From Xenoacremonium recifei (Eukaryota; Ascomycota; Sordariomycetes; Hypocreales; Nectriaceae), in NCBI GenBank assembly GCA_012184525.1, contig WOFQ01000023.1:186001-250000 (forward strand): a DNA stretch of 64,000 bases, read 5' to 3'. How positions within the stretch are numbered: the stretch's first letter is position 1; each line of letters opens with the position of its first letter. Positions 45,021 to 56,113 of this stretch are shown piece after piece. Position numbers and translations under genes: made by a program. The notes beneath the pieces are model-generated. The model ran no database searches. It was not told where the DNA came from and saw nothing but the letters and a program-made list of their open reading frames with translations.

Positions 45021-45365
45021 AGTGACCTGTCCGTGTTTGAGCCAGTGCTTCAGGCCTGGTCGGGATTCCTTCTCGTCTTGGATACGGGCCAGCGACGGGC
45101 GGCATATAACTGAGATGTATCGCGCACTTAAGCGCAGGAAATCGCCGGGACCATACAGTAAGTTAACATCGGCCAAGTTCTCCCAACACTTGGATTCAAA
45201 GAAGGCGGCAACATCATCTCGGATGGTACCTGCTAGGTTGGTCATGGTTACCAGCTGTTTGGTGATAACCTGCGAGTCTTTTTCCCTGTCGTTGGTGAGC
45301 ACCGGGAATGCCGGTGTCTTCAGAAGGTGATACGTTGGTTGGTGAGATGGGGAAAGCGGTGCCAT
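44985..45365 (-). pseudogene. Truncated member of the 20366 gene family
   Basis: The N-terminal 90 residues align with the intact protein at 20366: MAPLSPSHQPTYHLLKTP, VITKQLVTMTNLAG and SKCWENL match MALPIQPSSRPRVYPLHTP, TITKQLVTILNLG and SRCWENI. Homology stops where the frame runs into repeat R1, so the C-terminal half (the NVSLREVRLWC region) is missing. The frame still has a start codon and could be expressed as a short protein, but it is truncated by the element. Confidence 0.55.
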
Positions 45366-45719
45366 GACGGATGATCGATCCTGAGTAATTTCGTAGAGGT
45401 TAGTACACGCAAAATATTATCAGACTGTAACTTACTGAAGGATATAGGTTGGCTTATAGAATAATGAAATGGTTACCGAAGACTGGAGGATGAAAAGTTG
45501 AGAGGTGGTTGATGGAAGGATAAGGTTAATAAATACTGCAGAAAGGATAAGAGGACCATCGAAACATTCATGCTCAAACTATTCACTGAAGGAAACAATC
45601 ACACGCCTCTCAATTTCTGTTCACAAAGGTGCACACCATTCCAAGATTCACGCCCCCACCCACAAACATGGGCAATGTCAATACGGAATCCAGATGCTAT
45701 TGGAGAAGAACCATAGAAC

Positions 45720-45876
45720 AGGTATTGATGCCCCTGTCAGATATTCTATGAGTTTACACCTATGCAAAAAAGGACAATGTGTTAGCCCTTGTGAGGATTG
45801 CCGCGGGACTGGCAAACGCTCGGAGCTGGCGACTCGCGTCGAGCGACGTATCTGTAGTTACTTGGGTCATAATTGA
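45720..45876 (+). pseudogene. Fragment related to the small CxxCxGxG protein
   Basis: Part of a plus-strand frame with no ATG at its 5' end. CEDCRGTG, then LATRVERRICSY, aligns with CKVCHGVG, then LSTGTERRTCSC, of the 44197-44463 protein. The first motif is not recognisable. It lies on the other side of repeat R1 in the opposite orientation. Confidence 0.4.
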
Positions 45877-46330
45877 GACGGTATGAAAAGAATCGGCCAA
45901 ATACACGACGATATACTACTACTTTCCCATAAATCATGTTCCAGATGTCTTGAAAGCGAAGAGCTGCCCAGACCGGAAGTAACTTTACCCAAACGAGCCG
46001 TCAGAAGTAGCTCGATTCAGACTTCACTCCGAATCAATATCGCACAAGACAAGCTCACTGGCCAACTAGTCGCTTATTTTCATCACTTTTGTACACTTTT
46101 AGGTGCCGTGTTACGGTTGACTGCGGTATTGCAGAGATTTTACAGTTCAAACTGGGTGCTACAGGATGCCTTGACTTTCTGCCTTGCCGTCACACCCAGC
46201 CGTTGGCTGTATGACTGCCGGTGAATGCCGAGAGTGAGATTTAAGGCCTTTAAAAACCCCCGCACGTCATGTTAGCTTCCAGTCTCAACATCTCTCCAGC
46301 AAATAATTGATCCTGCCGGAGGGATCTACA
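45877..46330. other. Region upstream of the NLR-like gene
   Basis: Presumed promoter and leader of the NACHT gene. No other feature is seen. Confidence 0.5.
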
Positions 46331-49300
46331 ATGGATCCGCTCACCGCCATCGGTCTGGTGGGCAATATCATCACCTTCGTCGACATCGGCATGAAGCTGG
46401 TGGCCAAGGCGAAGGGGATTTACAACTCAGCTTCCGGTAGCAGCAGCGAGAACGAGAACATCGAGATCATGGCAAATAGGTTTAGCACCACAGTTTCTGA
46501 TATGCAGAGCAGACTACCAACTGGAAACATGAGCAAAGAAGAAACTGAGCTGAAGAGACTAGCAGGAGAGTGTATTGGTGCCTCCTACGAGATGCAAGAT
46601 TTCCTCAACGAGTTGAGGGCCCGAAAGCCGAACTCACAACTCAGCAGCTTGAAGGCAGCGTGGCACGACTGGCGCAGGAAGAGCGAGAAGGAAGCACTGC
46701 ACAGGAAACTGGACAACCTGCGACAACAGTTGGACTTACTGCTAACAAGTACGTTGAGGTAAGAAAAAAGTCTGGCTCCGTCGACTTAGAAAGCTCTACT
46801 GAACGCGTTGTATTGAAGATTCCAATGCGTCGAGAGATTGAACGAGATTATGCGATATGGCCAGTCTAATGAAGCGGAGATGGCGTCTCTGGGACGAGAA
46901 ATGAAGCTCCTTCGCACCAGCATTCATGTCAAATTTCTCAGCTCTTCAGCCCTAGACCAGATCAAGGAAGTTCTAAGCCTGTCAGACTCGGCAATCCTAA
47001 AAGTGCGGCAGAGCCGAATACTCGCTGCATTACGATTTGACCTGATGAACGAGCGGTATGATGAAGTCGAAACCGCACACTACACGACCTTCAATTGGCT
47101 TTTGGATCCGCTCGAGAACATGAATAAGGATGTAACAGAGAGATCCAATGTCGCATTTACGAAAAGGAGTGATGACGACCAAGAAACTGATCTTGATTGG
47201 GACACCGATTCTGACGAATCCATCTCGAGTGAGATTATCGGCGGATGGCACGATTGTAACGAAGTAAGCAATGTCGTTAAAACGAAGATCGTCAGCAACC
47301 ACAATGATTTGAATGAAGATGACCTTCTCCGTCTCTGCGGCCCATCGTATCATTCTGACGAAGAATACTATGCGTCAACGGAAAGCGGACCTTCGCGACT
47401 CTTATTGTCACCTGACCTTTCAACAGCTCACACCAACTTTACACACTGGCTTGAAAAAGGCAACAAGATATTTCATATATCCGGCAAGCCTGGCTCCGGA
47501 AAGTCAACTCTTATGAAATACCTTTGTCGCCACGAGGAACTGGAGCGTCATCTCAACGTCTGGGCAGGGGACAAGTCGCTTGTATTTGGCAAGTTCTTCT
47601 TCTGGAAACCAGGCACTGCACTGCAAAAGAAGTTGCGTGGCCTAGTTCGAGGGCTCCTCTATTGCATCCTCTCTGAAGCCCCAGCGCTAATACCTCTGGC
47701 TTTCCCAAAGCAATGGGATGCTACACTCAGTCAGCCGGAAATCAAGTTTGAGTCCTCTGATGACTACTTTCGAGCATTTTCGAATCTCACCGCAAGCGAT
47801 GAGATTTATTTGAAACACAAGTTTGTATTCTTCATTGATGGTCTAGATGAGTTTGAAGGGGACCATCCCACTCTTATAAAACTCTTCTTGGATTGGGCTT
47901 CTTCAAGGCCATCGGAAGTCAAATTCTGTGTTTCTAGCCGCGAATGGCCCATTTTCTCGGAGGCCTTTAAGGGCTGTCCGAATCTCCGACTGCATGAGCT
48001 GACGAGGAGAGACATCATGCGTCTTGTCGAGGATAGGTTAGACAATATCGCGGCCTACCATATCCTTGGCAATGACTATGAGAGACAACTATTTGAGTCT
48101 GATGTCGTTGCGAAATCAGATGGCGTGTTTCTCTGGGTCAAGCTGATGTTGCGGGACATCGAAGAGAGTATATACAACGGCGACCGACTTTCGCAGCTCA
48201 AAAAGAGGGTCGAAGCAACACCGACCGAACTGAATGATTTGTTTTGGCACCTTTTCAACTCTATACACAAGTGCGATCAGAAGGAAGCCTTGTTGATGTT
48301 GGTGGTTACCCGTCACTGCCCTCACGACTGGCCTCTTTACCGCCTCTCCTTTCTAGAAGATTACCTCGAAAATCGAGATTTTGCGTGTGGTCGAAACTTT
48401 GGTCAAGACAATATATCCAAGGTACTCCAGCGTCTTCGGACAACGCGGAAAAGGGTTATGGGAAAATGCAAAGGCCTCATCGACATACAATCAACAGATT
48501 TCAAGTTCCTTCAACATCGTCGCCGGACACGCCCTAAATGGATTACTTTCCGAGACACGGTTAAACTTACCCATAGATCAATTGTCGAATTCCTTGACAG
48601 TTCTGAAATCACTGACAAGATCTCGGCACAATTGCCAGGCCTTGATCCCATCGACATTCTCTGCCAAACGTTGATTGCACATATCCGACATACAAACCTG
48701 TCTGCGGCTTATTTCTCTAATTTGATGGGGCCAAGATTCAAACAGAAGTGCATTGATGGATTGATCGCTGTATTTGCGCCACCAAATCTTGAATACGAAA
48801 TTTGCAACGTTATGCACGTATATCGTACTACTCGAGCCACCCTTACGAACCCAACGCGATTTTCCGATTGCCTAGACAGAATCGTCAGCACTGTTGGAGA
48901 CAGACAGTCAAAGCAAAATTTCGAGATTAGGACGTTCATATATCAGATGCATAAACGAGGATTTGCAAATATTCTCAAGACGGTGGAAGCCAGTTTGTCC
49001 ACGAGGGTAGTCCTGTACGCTGCCTTGAACGGGATAACCGAATACATTTTCCAAGGTGGCTCAGAGAGGATAGCCGAGGTGCAACTACATATTCCCTTTC
49101 GTGTCCTTCTGCATGCCTTGGTATCATCGAACCGTCTTCCTTCTGAAGGCGGACAGATGCGTCACCTACATATCAGGAGGTTCGGATCTCTGCTAAGAAG
49201 TTTCCTTGAAAACGGGACGTCCGCAAACGAAGAGTCGTGGGCGATGCTAATCAACTGCTTTCACTTCACACTTGTCAGCGAGCTATCTGAGCGGAATGCA

Positions 49301-49843
49301 AGGTCACGATGGCGTCTACCAATCGTTGCGCTCTTCTTATTTTATGGGGCAAACCCAAGGTTTTGGATAAGACTTCTTCCCGATGACGATATTTCAGAAG
49401 ACGGTAGCTACGAACACGATATATACGATGATTCTGAAGAAGACCTCGGGATGTCCCGGGTTAGGCTGGAATTCTGGAATGACAGACGGAGCTGCGATTT
49501 GCCACAGTGCAAGATAGATTGGGGTCCCAATTATCACCCAAGCCCAAGTCAGACTGAGATATCTTGCCCGGAGGTCATTGGACTCTTGTTCCCGCAATAC
49601 AAAGAGGTCCTTTGTGAGGTGGTAAATTGGATTATCCAACACGAACAGGAATACCTCTCACACGAGGAGATTCGAGAGCTGCAGAATTTGTTTGGTCCTG
49701 TTCTGAAACCACTTTTTGAAGGCGAGGAGAGCTGGAATCTTGCAGGGAGGTCAGACACTGTAGCATTTCCTGTTCTATCTGCAGGAAGAGGACAATTATT
49801 TTGGAACCTGGCGTTTGGTTGCGAGGGGGAAAGACTTAATTAG
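46331..49843 (+). CDS. NACHT-domain NLR-like STAND protein
   Basis: Exons 46331-46758 and 46819-49843 (60-bp intron, GTAAGA..GAAG) give 1150 residues. The N-terminus MDPLTAIGLVGNIITFVDIG is the amphipathic helix typical of many fungal NLRs. A helical segment follows, then an acidic linker. The NTPase has Walker A HISGKPGSGKSTLMK and Walker B KFVFFIDGLDEFEG, the hydrophobic-DGLDE form of the NACHT class. The following region resembles the helical domain that accompanies fungal NACHT proteins. I see no ankyrin, WD or TPR repeats at the C-terminus, unlike many relatives; it ends in an acidic unclassified region. Such proteins act in non-self recognition and regulated cell death. It sits beside repeat R1. 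The acceptor is weak but is the only one that keeps the frame. Confidence 0.83.
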
Positions 49844-50171
49844 AAAATTGCCAACCTGAATAATTAAGTTCGATACTGTCCGTATAGAGTCCTTGTCCAG
49901 CAAACTCCGAGAACTCCGGCCCCCGAATTGCCACACGAGGGAACGGGACCAAACTCCGATAGAAAACCCAACGATGTCCTCCGATACCCCATGGAGACAA
50001 GCAGACAACCGAGTTAATAAATTATGAAAATTCCACAGTTCGTGCTAACTTCTAGATACGATCATTGCTCAATCAACATTCTTACTACACGAAGCCATAC
50101 TTCAATCATTAATCTACACCCAGCATTACGATAAGTCCTTTTTGACTGACTTCCATAACCTTCATACAATT
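49844..50171. other. Short intergenic region
   Basis: The 3' flank of the NLR gene and promoter of the SnoaL-like gene. Nothing else is seen. Confidence 0.5.
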
Positions 50172-50621
50172 ATGGCGTCCTCCAAGCATCACACTCCGCG
50201 CTCAATCCTGGAATCCTTCTATGCGGCGGAAAGAGTCTACATGGCGGCCCCTCCGGAGAAACGAGACTTTAGCGGCATGGCCGCGACTCTGTCAAAAGAC
50301 ATCCGTCTTGAACAAAGCTCTGCCTTGCCATACGCTGGAACCTTTATTGGACCGGAAGGCTTCCAAGAATGGGCGCATAGTATGGCCGGGTACTTTGACG
50401 TTGTTGACGTGCAGAACCCAGAGATCTTCGAACGCGATGGATCGGACCGCATCGTCGTCATTGGGAAACTGCATTTGAGGGTTAGGAAGACCGGTAAAGA
50501 ACTCGATTATCCGTTCTGTCAGGTGGTCACAGTGGATCTAGGGGCTGGTGTAATTGCAAGGATGCAACCGTTTTACTGGGATGTGCAGGACCTCAACAAG
50601 GCTATTGGATATCAGCCTTAA
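50172..50621 (+). CDS. SnoaL/NTF2-like small protein
   Basis: A single exon of 149 residues from the ATG at 50172 (the frame is open upstream but without ATG). The layout fits the SnoaL-like NTF2 fold: N-terminal helix RSILESFYAAERVY, then DIRLEQSSALPYAGTFIGPEGFQEW with the typical G-x-Y-x-G-x-x-G-F/I-x-x-W pattern, and strands ending in VVTVDLGAGVIARMQPFYWD. Family members are small cone-shaped isomerases, dehydratases or cyclases in secondary metabolism, or proteins of unknown role. It converges with the zinc-cluster factor at 50759. Confidence 0.78.
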   Translation: MASSKHHTPRSILESFYAAERVYMAAPPEKRDFSGMAATLSKDIRLEQSSALPYAGTFIGPEGFQEWAHSMAGYFDVVDVQNPEIFERDGSDRIVVIGKLHLRVRKTGKELDYPFCQVVTVDLGAGVIARMQPFYWDVQDLNKAIGYQP

Positions 50622-50758
50622 GGGCAGGAATATTTTGCAATATGCGCCTCGGTCCTGTTGCCCCTCATGTCTCTTTTTATTCGAATGAGCTGGTCTATCG
50701 CTAGTTTAATAATGAGAAACTTCATCTGACTCTTCTATTCTTCTCAAGTATATCTTCG

Positions 50759-52140
50759 TCAAGGATCAACCTCTCGAGCTATAAGTTCTCGAGGATATTG
50801 AAGCCACGGATCCCATTGGGGGCCAAGGTATTCACCGACAATTCCCAGGATATATACACCTGCATCCTGGACCTGCCACATCTTCCGCGCATAATGGAGC
50901 AATGCTGCATAGTATGCCAACAGCACCAGAACTTCAGGCGTTCTCCTCGCCAATAATGCTGTGAATTCCGTCGAGGCAAGCATAGACCACGTGAAGACCA
51001 TGTGAAAGCGTGTGCCCGCAGGTTCATTGTCCGAAAGGACTGCATCAAACCCGACTTGTAGATGTCGTATTGCCAAACGACACGCCTCTTTATCAACATG
51101 TCGCAAGCCATCTGCGGCATTGATAAGCTCTTGTAGTCGTTGACAGTCATCACCCTTGGGATCTCGTCCCGTAAAATCCGAGCTAAGGGTCAGAACCGGC
51201 TCAAGCTCAGTCTCCAGCAATAGCGGCCAGGCACCCATGGCGATGATATAGATACCGCGGTGCATCTCGATGCATTGGATGTAATGGTCTAGAAAGGTCT
51301 CAAGGCCGCCCGGGTCGCGCTTTGCAAAGGTGTCTGTAAGTAGGTGGTGGCCCAGACTCGTCGCGAAGAGGAGGATCGGCACGCAATTAGTCTCATCAAC
51401 CTCGCTCCAGGAAGCGTTAAAGAGGGACACGGCTTTCGTCTGCAGACTAACAGCTTGGTGGAGGTAGAAGCGAGCTCGCTCGGGGTGGAGAAAGGCCAGG
51501 CGACGAGCAGTGAAGGCAAGGACCTGGTGCAAGACGTACGGCCACTTGAGGCCTATTTGGAGGGCCATCCCATAATTCGGGGGGCCTTCGTCGAGTCTTG
51601 CACCGAAGGAGAAGATCTCGGTGTCCATGATGAATTGGGTAACCAGCTCCATGTGGTTGAAGTTGATGGGGTCGTCCAGGGTTGGATCCTGCGCGCTGTT
51701 CACACCCTGGCGATCTAGCGAGTCGGAATGGGAGCCGAAGGGAGTCGGTAGGGGACCGCCGCTGGCTTCCCCGGCTGTGCTGGCAGTGGTCTGGCTCATT
51801 ATATCTCCCGGGCTCTTGGATCCTTCTTGCGAGGACGGCCGAGACGTAGACAGGCTGCCTTCGGGAGCTGGCGTTGTGTATGTGCATTGTCGCTCTGACA
51901 AGGTGCAGAGACGACATACGGGGCGACCCTCATCGCACTACGGTTTGCAAGGCTTTGCGTTAGTAACAATGAGCTGGCGAGTGCCATTAAATGCGAATAC
52001 CTTGACATGTCTTCGTTTGCTTTGTGAGAGTTAGCGATCTTAGCCATGAATGCAAAGCCTCATGAAGTGGTTGGGTTTTGAAACGGAACTCACCATTCCA
52101 CACAACCCCCTCGTGACTTCTTGTGTCTACGCCGAAGCAT
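50759..52140 (-). CDS. Zn2Cys6 transcription factor with a 19-nt microexon
   Basis: Three exons (52140-52094, 52019-52001, 51937-50759) give 414 residues. The zinc cluster is only complete after splicing: GGCVEC from exon 1, KRRHVK from the 19-nt exon 2, and CDEGRPVCRLC from exon 3, giving C-x2-C-x6-C-x6-C-x2-C-x6-C. The introns are 74 bp (GTGAGT..AAAG) and 63 bp (GTATTC..CGTAG). A Ser/Pro-rich linker leads to a helical region (LVTQFIMDTEIFSFG, then FLDHYIQCIEMHRGIY) of the kind seen in sterol-regulator-like fungal factors of similar length (about 400 residues). Target genes are unknown; the SnoaL-like gene is adjacent and convergent. Confidence 0.8.
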
Positions 52141-53225
52141 CTCAACCTCGGAGGCCTCTCAGCACATCGAGATTTGTGATTCGTGAGTGACAGGGAGGAA
52201 GCGCTACACGATCACGCGTGTTACATCTGCTGCTCACACGGTTGGACAGCGACATGTCATCATCGCCGGCAGATATAGAAAGAGTCCAGCCTGGAGGCCG
52301 TTCGTTCAGCCTGATTGAGCCCTGTGGCTTAGTGCACCAGACGCGTCAGTTCTCCGTGGCAATCCCTGCTCAGCCCTATTAAACCTTCGGGGTTACTGGA
52401 GGGATTTTCGCTTACCTAACACGCGTATTCGAGAAAGATTCTTTACAGAACACAGAATATTCGTATTGCCGTAGGGAAAATCATGTCGTGGTTCGGGAGC
52501 TAGATATCTAGTCCATTGATTTTCATCTAATAACATCATCTACCATCAATAGAACTGTTGTGGTGATGTGTCGAACTGAGCATGACTAAGCCGGGGCCAG
52601 TTCTGGTCGCGCCTTCACAACCAACGCCTAGCAATCACTAAGTCTGCGTCTTTCTCTTCCTTCAACCTCTTGGACCTTCAACACCAAGCACAGCCATCTA
52701 AAATCTCAACAATTTGTCAATTGTGGCATCATATCGCATTGCGAAAGTGGAAGGTATGGTTACTGCGTATATTTTGAACCACTAATATTTGCCCGACTGG
52801 TGGCAACAGTAGCTAACTTGTCTTAGTATTTGTCTACCACCTGCTACAATTTCCTCGTTTGTTAAAGGGAGGCGGAAATACTAGCGAGAATCAGAGTTTA
52901 GGGCGACAACACGATAAAACGAGTGGAAGGGTGATGACAAAGGAAATCCACCGTGAGCAGGGTGAGGCTCGTCCTATCATCCTTGGAGCGCGAATGCTTG
53001 AGTTCAGATGGCTGCTCGAGGACTGACAGCAAGAATGAGACGGGGTGAGGGTTGCAACGATAAATGCGACAAAAAAAATGCAACGACAAAGGGAATTGTG
53101 TGTTTGGTGCCAAGACATGAAGCTGCGGTAAGCTTCCATCAACTTCTCCTCTCTGCCGCTGATGCTCACTCCTTGTGAAGTGCCTCTCCAACCAGCGTCT
53201 CCTTCTCCAGCGCTATCCAGTCTCC
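52141..53225. other. Intergenic region with a splice-like segment
   Basis: No supported protein gene. Around 52650-52830 a CT-rich stretch is followed by GTATGG, CTAAC and TTAG in intron-like order, so a spliced noncoding transcript is conceivable, but no open frame supports it. Confidence 0.45.
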
Positions 53226-56113
53226 TCAGTATTCGGCGCCCCAGTCAGGGAATGGTTGCTGTGACTTGCCAGGGCACGGGTACTGAGCCACCTCCATGGG
53301 CATGTCCGGACCAGCGAAGCCGATGGAACAGAAGAACGGTCCGGCAGCTTGTCCGCACACGAAGCGGAAGGGGATGTAGTCTCCGGCGTTGGCATAATAC
53401 GTCTGTCTGTATGTGCCACCATCGGGATACCGCACGTTGAGCAGCGCGTTGCCAGCGTTCCAGCCGCCGATAGCAGTGTCGCCAACCCAGACCATGGCGA
53501 TGTCGTCAGTGCTAGGACCGACCACGAATTCATAGTCGCCCGACTCCTTGGCGTATATGTACCCCTTGAACATCATGATCCAGTAGCTACAGATCACGTC
53601 ATTGGCGTCCTGGTAGTTGATGATGTTGACCAAGCTGTTGGGGTCGGTACAAGCGCCGGAGATGGGCAAGGCCGGTAGCTGGGTGACGCCGGAGAGCGTT
53701 GGGTACTGGTTCTTGACGTACGTCTCGTCAAAGGTGTCACCGAAAGGCTGTCCCTTCATGTAGTCAGGCAGAGGGAAGTATCCCCAGAGGAATCCCTCGT
53801 TGCCGCAGATTCCGTTACAGGGGATGTTGCAGTCGGGACATTCCAGGCAGTCCGTACAGGCCTCACAGTTTGCCGGGCAGTCTGGACATTGCGGGCAGCT
53901 GGCGCAGTCATTGCAGGTGTCGCAGATGGCGCAGAGGTCAACACAGTCGGGACATGTCGAACAGTCGTCGCAGTTACCGCAATCCGCTGGGCAGTTGGGG
54001 CATTGAGGGCAGCTCGCGCAATCGTTGCAAGTCAGGCAGATGTCGCACTTGTCATGACAGTCGGGACACGTTGAGCAGTCTACACAGCTGTCACAATCTG
54101 CCGGGCAGTTGGGACACTGGGGACAGCTGGCACAGTCATTACACGTTTGGCAGATATCGCACTTGTCGTGGCAGTTAGGGCAAATTGAGCAGTCAACACA
54201 ATTGTCGCAATCAGCTGGACAATTGGGACATTGCGGGCAGCTGGCACAGTCATTGCAAGTCTTGCAAATTTCGCACTTTTCGGTGCAATCCGGGCAGGTT
54301 GAGCAGTCGACACAATTATCGCAATCGGCCGGGCAGTTCGGGCATTGTGGACAACTTGCGCAGTCGTTGCATACCTGGCAAATTTCGCATTTGTCGCACT
54401 TGGGACAGGTCGTGCAGTCGTTGCAGTTGTCGCAATCCGCCGGACAGTTGGTACACTGTGGACAGGAATCGCAGTCGTTGCAGGTGTTGCAAGTCTCGCA
54501 TATCTCGCATTCCGGGCAGATCGAACAATCTTCACAAGTGTCGCATCCCTTGCACTTCTCGCACTGAGGGCAGACCTTGCAGTCGGCGCAAGTCTGGCAC
54601 GACTCACACTGCTTGCAGTCAGGACATGTCGAACAGTCGGTACAGGCTTCGCAACCCTTGCACTGGGGGCACTGGGGGCAGACGTCGCAGTCGGTGCACT
54701 TCGGGCAGCACTCACATTGAGGGCATTCTGGACACTGGGTGCAGTCGCCGCAGTCATCGCAGTTGCGGCACAGGCATTTCTCGCAGTCGGGGCATCTGTC
54801 GCAGTCGTCGCATTCGTCGCAGGGAGGCGGACACTGAGGACATTGAGGGCAGACGGTGCAGTCTTCACAGGCGTCGCAACAGTCGCATATCTCGCATTCT
54901 GGACATTTTACGCAGTCGTTGCAGCTGCCACAGTCGTCTGGGGTCTGGCACTTTTCGCACTGCGGACAGACTTCACAGTCTTCGCAAGTATCGCAACAGT
55001 CGCATATATCACAATCTGGACACGTTCTGCAATCGCTGCAACTGTCGCATTCGTCGGGAGTCTGACACTTTTCACACTGTGGGCAGACTTCGCAATCGTC
55101 ACAGGCATCACAGCACTCGCACTGAGGACAATCTGAACAGAACTTGCAGTTGGGACAGTTCTCACAGCTCGTATCACAGCACTCCTCCCCCATACAAGGA
55201 GCACACTGCGGACATTCACTGCAGTCAGTGCAGCAGTCGCAGGAATCGCAGGTCGGGCATTGCGGACACTGCGTACAGTCTGTACAGTCGCCGCAGCACT
55301 CACACTGCGGGCAGACCAGGTCCGCGGGACACTCGGAGCACTTGTCCTTGCACAGATCACAGGGATCCGGATCAGGGGGCGCCGGGCAGACACACTTCTC
55401 GCACTGCGGACAATCGTTGCAGTCTGTACACGACTCGCAACACTCGCACTGCGGACATTGCGGGCACGTGGCGCAGTTTGAACACGCCTGGCACTCGTGC
55501 TGCTCCTCGCAGTCGTCGCACGGGTCGACGGGACACTCGCAACCGGAACCGGCCGGACAGATGGGCTCGGGACAGGGGCAGAGGTCCGGCTCATCGGGGC
55601 AGACGGTTGTGGTAACCTCTTCAGGAGTGCAGATTGTGGTGGTGGGCTCCTCGACGGGCGTTGTTGTTGGTGTGATGGTGGTGGTGAAGACCTCCGTCTC
55701 GGTGCTGCAGATGTACTCGGTCACCGTTGCTGTGCAAGTGTCGAACTCGGTCATGGTCCAAGGATCACACTTGTCGGGGCAGCTGTAAACAGTGATGGTA
55801 ATAGGGGGGCCGCACTGGTCATAGACAGTCGACGTGCAAGTACCCATGATGGGTGGCGCCGTGACCTCAGGAGCCATCTCAGTGGTGGTCTCGGTCGTAG
55901 TCCAGATATTGGTGATTGTGGTGGAGGTGGTCTCGGTCATCCAGACCGTCTCCGTGAAGCAGTCGCGCTGGCTAACGAATACTTAGCATCCAAAACCGAA
56001 GATAAGCTGAGTGTGTCTTACCATGGCACATATGTGCTGTCTTGGGCTGCTGCCGCCGCGCCGATGTTCAGGAGGCCGAGAGCCAGGGCCGCCAAGGGAG
56101 GGCGGGAGAGCAT
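53226..56113 (-). CDS. Giant cysteine-repeat secreted protein with GLEYA/PA14-like domain
   Basis: Exons 56113-56022 and 55971-53226 (49-bp intron) give 945 residues. Residues 1-23 are a signal peptide (MLSRPPLAALALGLLNIGAA). A Thr-rich stretch follows, probably O-glycosylated (TTTITPTTTPVEEPTTT). From about residue 150 to 740 the protein is an almost continuous C-x-x-C-x-x-C lattice with Cys about every third residue and mainly D, N, S, T, P, Q and E between. The last third of this lattice is a 38-residue repeat with 12 Cys. The C-terminal 195 residues match a GLEYA/PA14-like carbohydrate-binding adhesin fold (WGYFPLPDYMKGQPFGD, then GDYEFVVGPSTDDIAMVWVG). A cell-wall or secreted adhesin on a rigid disulfide or metal-binding stalk is my inference. 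There is no GPI tail. Confidence 0.85.
53893..54463. repeat. 114-bp tandem repeat inside the Cys-rich gene
   Basis: The phrase coding for CNDCASCPQCPNCPAD recurs at a period of exactly 114 bp at 53893, 54007, 54121, 54235 and 54349, then at 111 bp. Units differ by scattered substitutions. Outside this block the Cys lattice is older and less regular, so the array looks like a recent expansion. Confidence 0.85.

Noticed and set aside
54185..55615. 476-residue open frame on the plus strand, with two more long plus frames at 54345-55136 and 55144-55788
   Set aside because: All are antisense to the Cys-repeat gene. The period-3 codon pattern of TGC/TGT removes stops in other frames, so long shadow frames are expected; their translations are Ser/Arg/Val low complexity.
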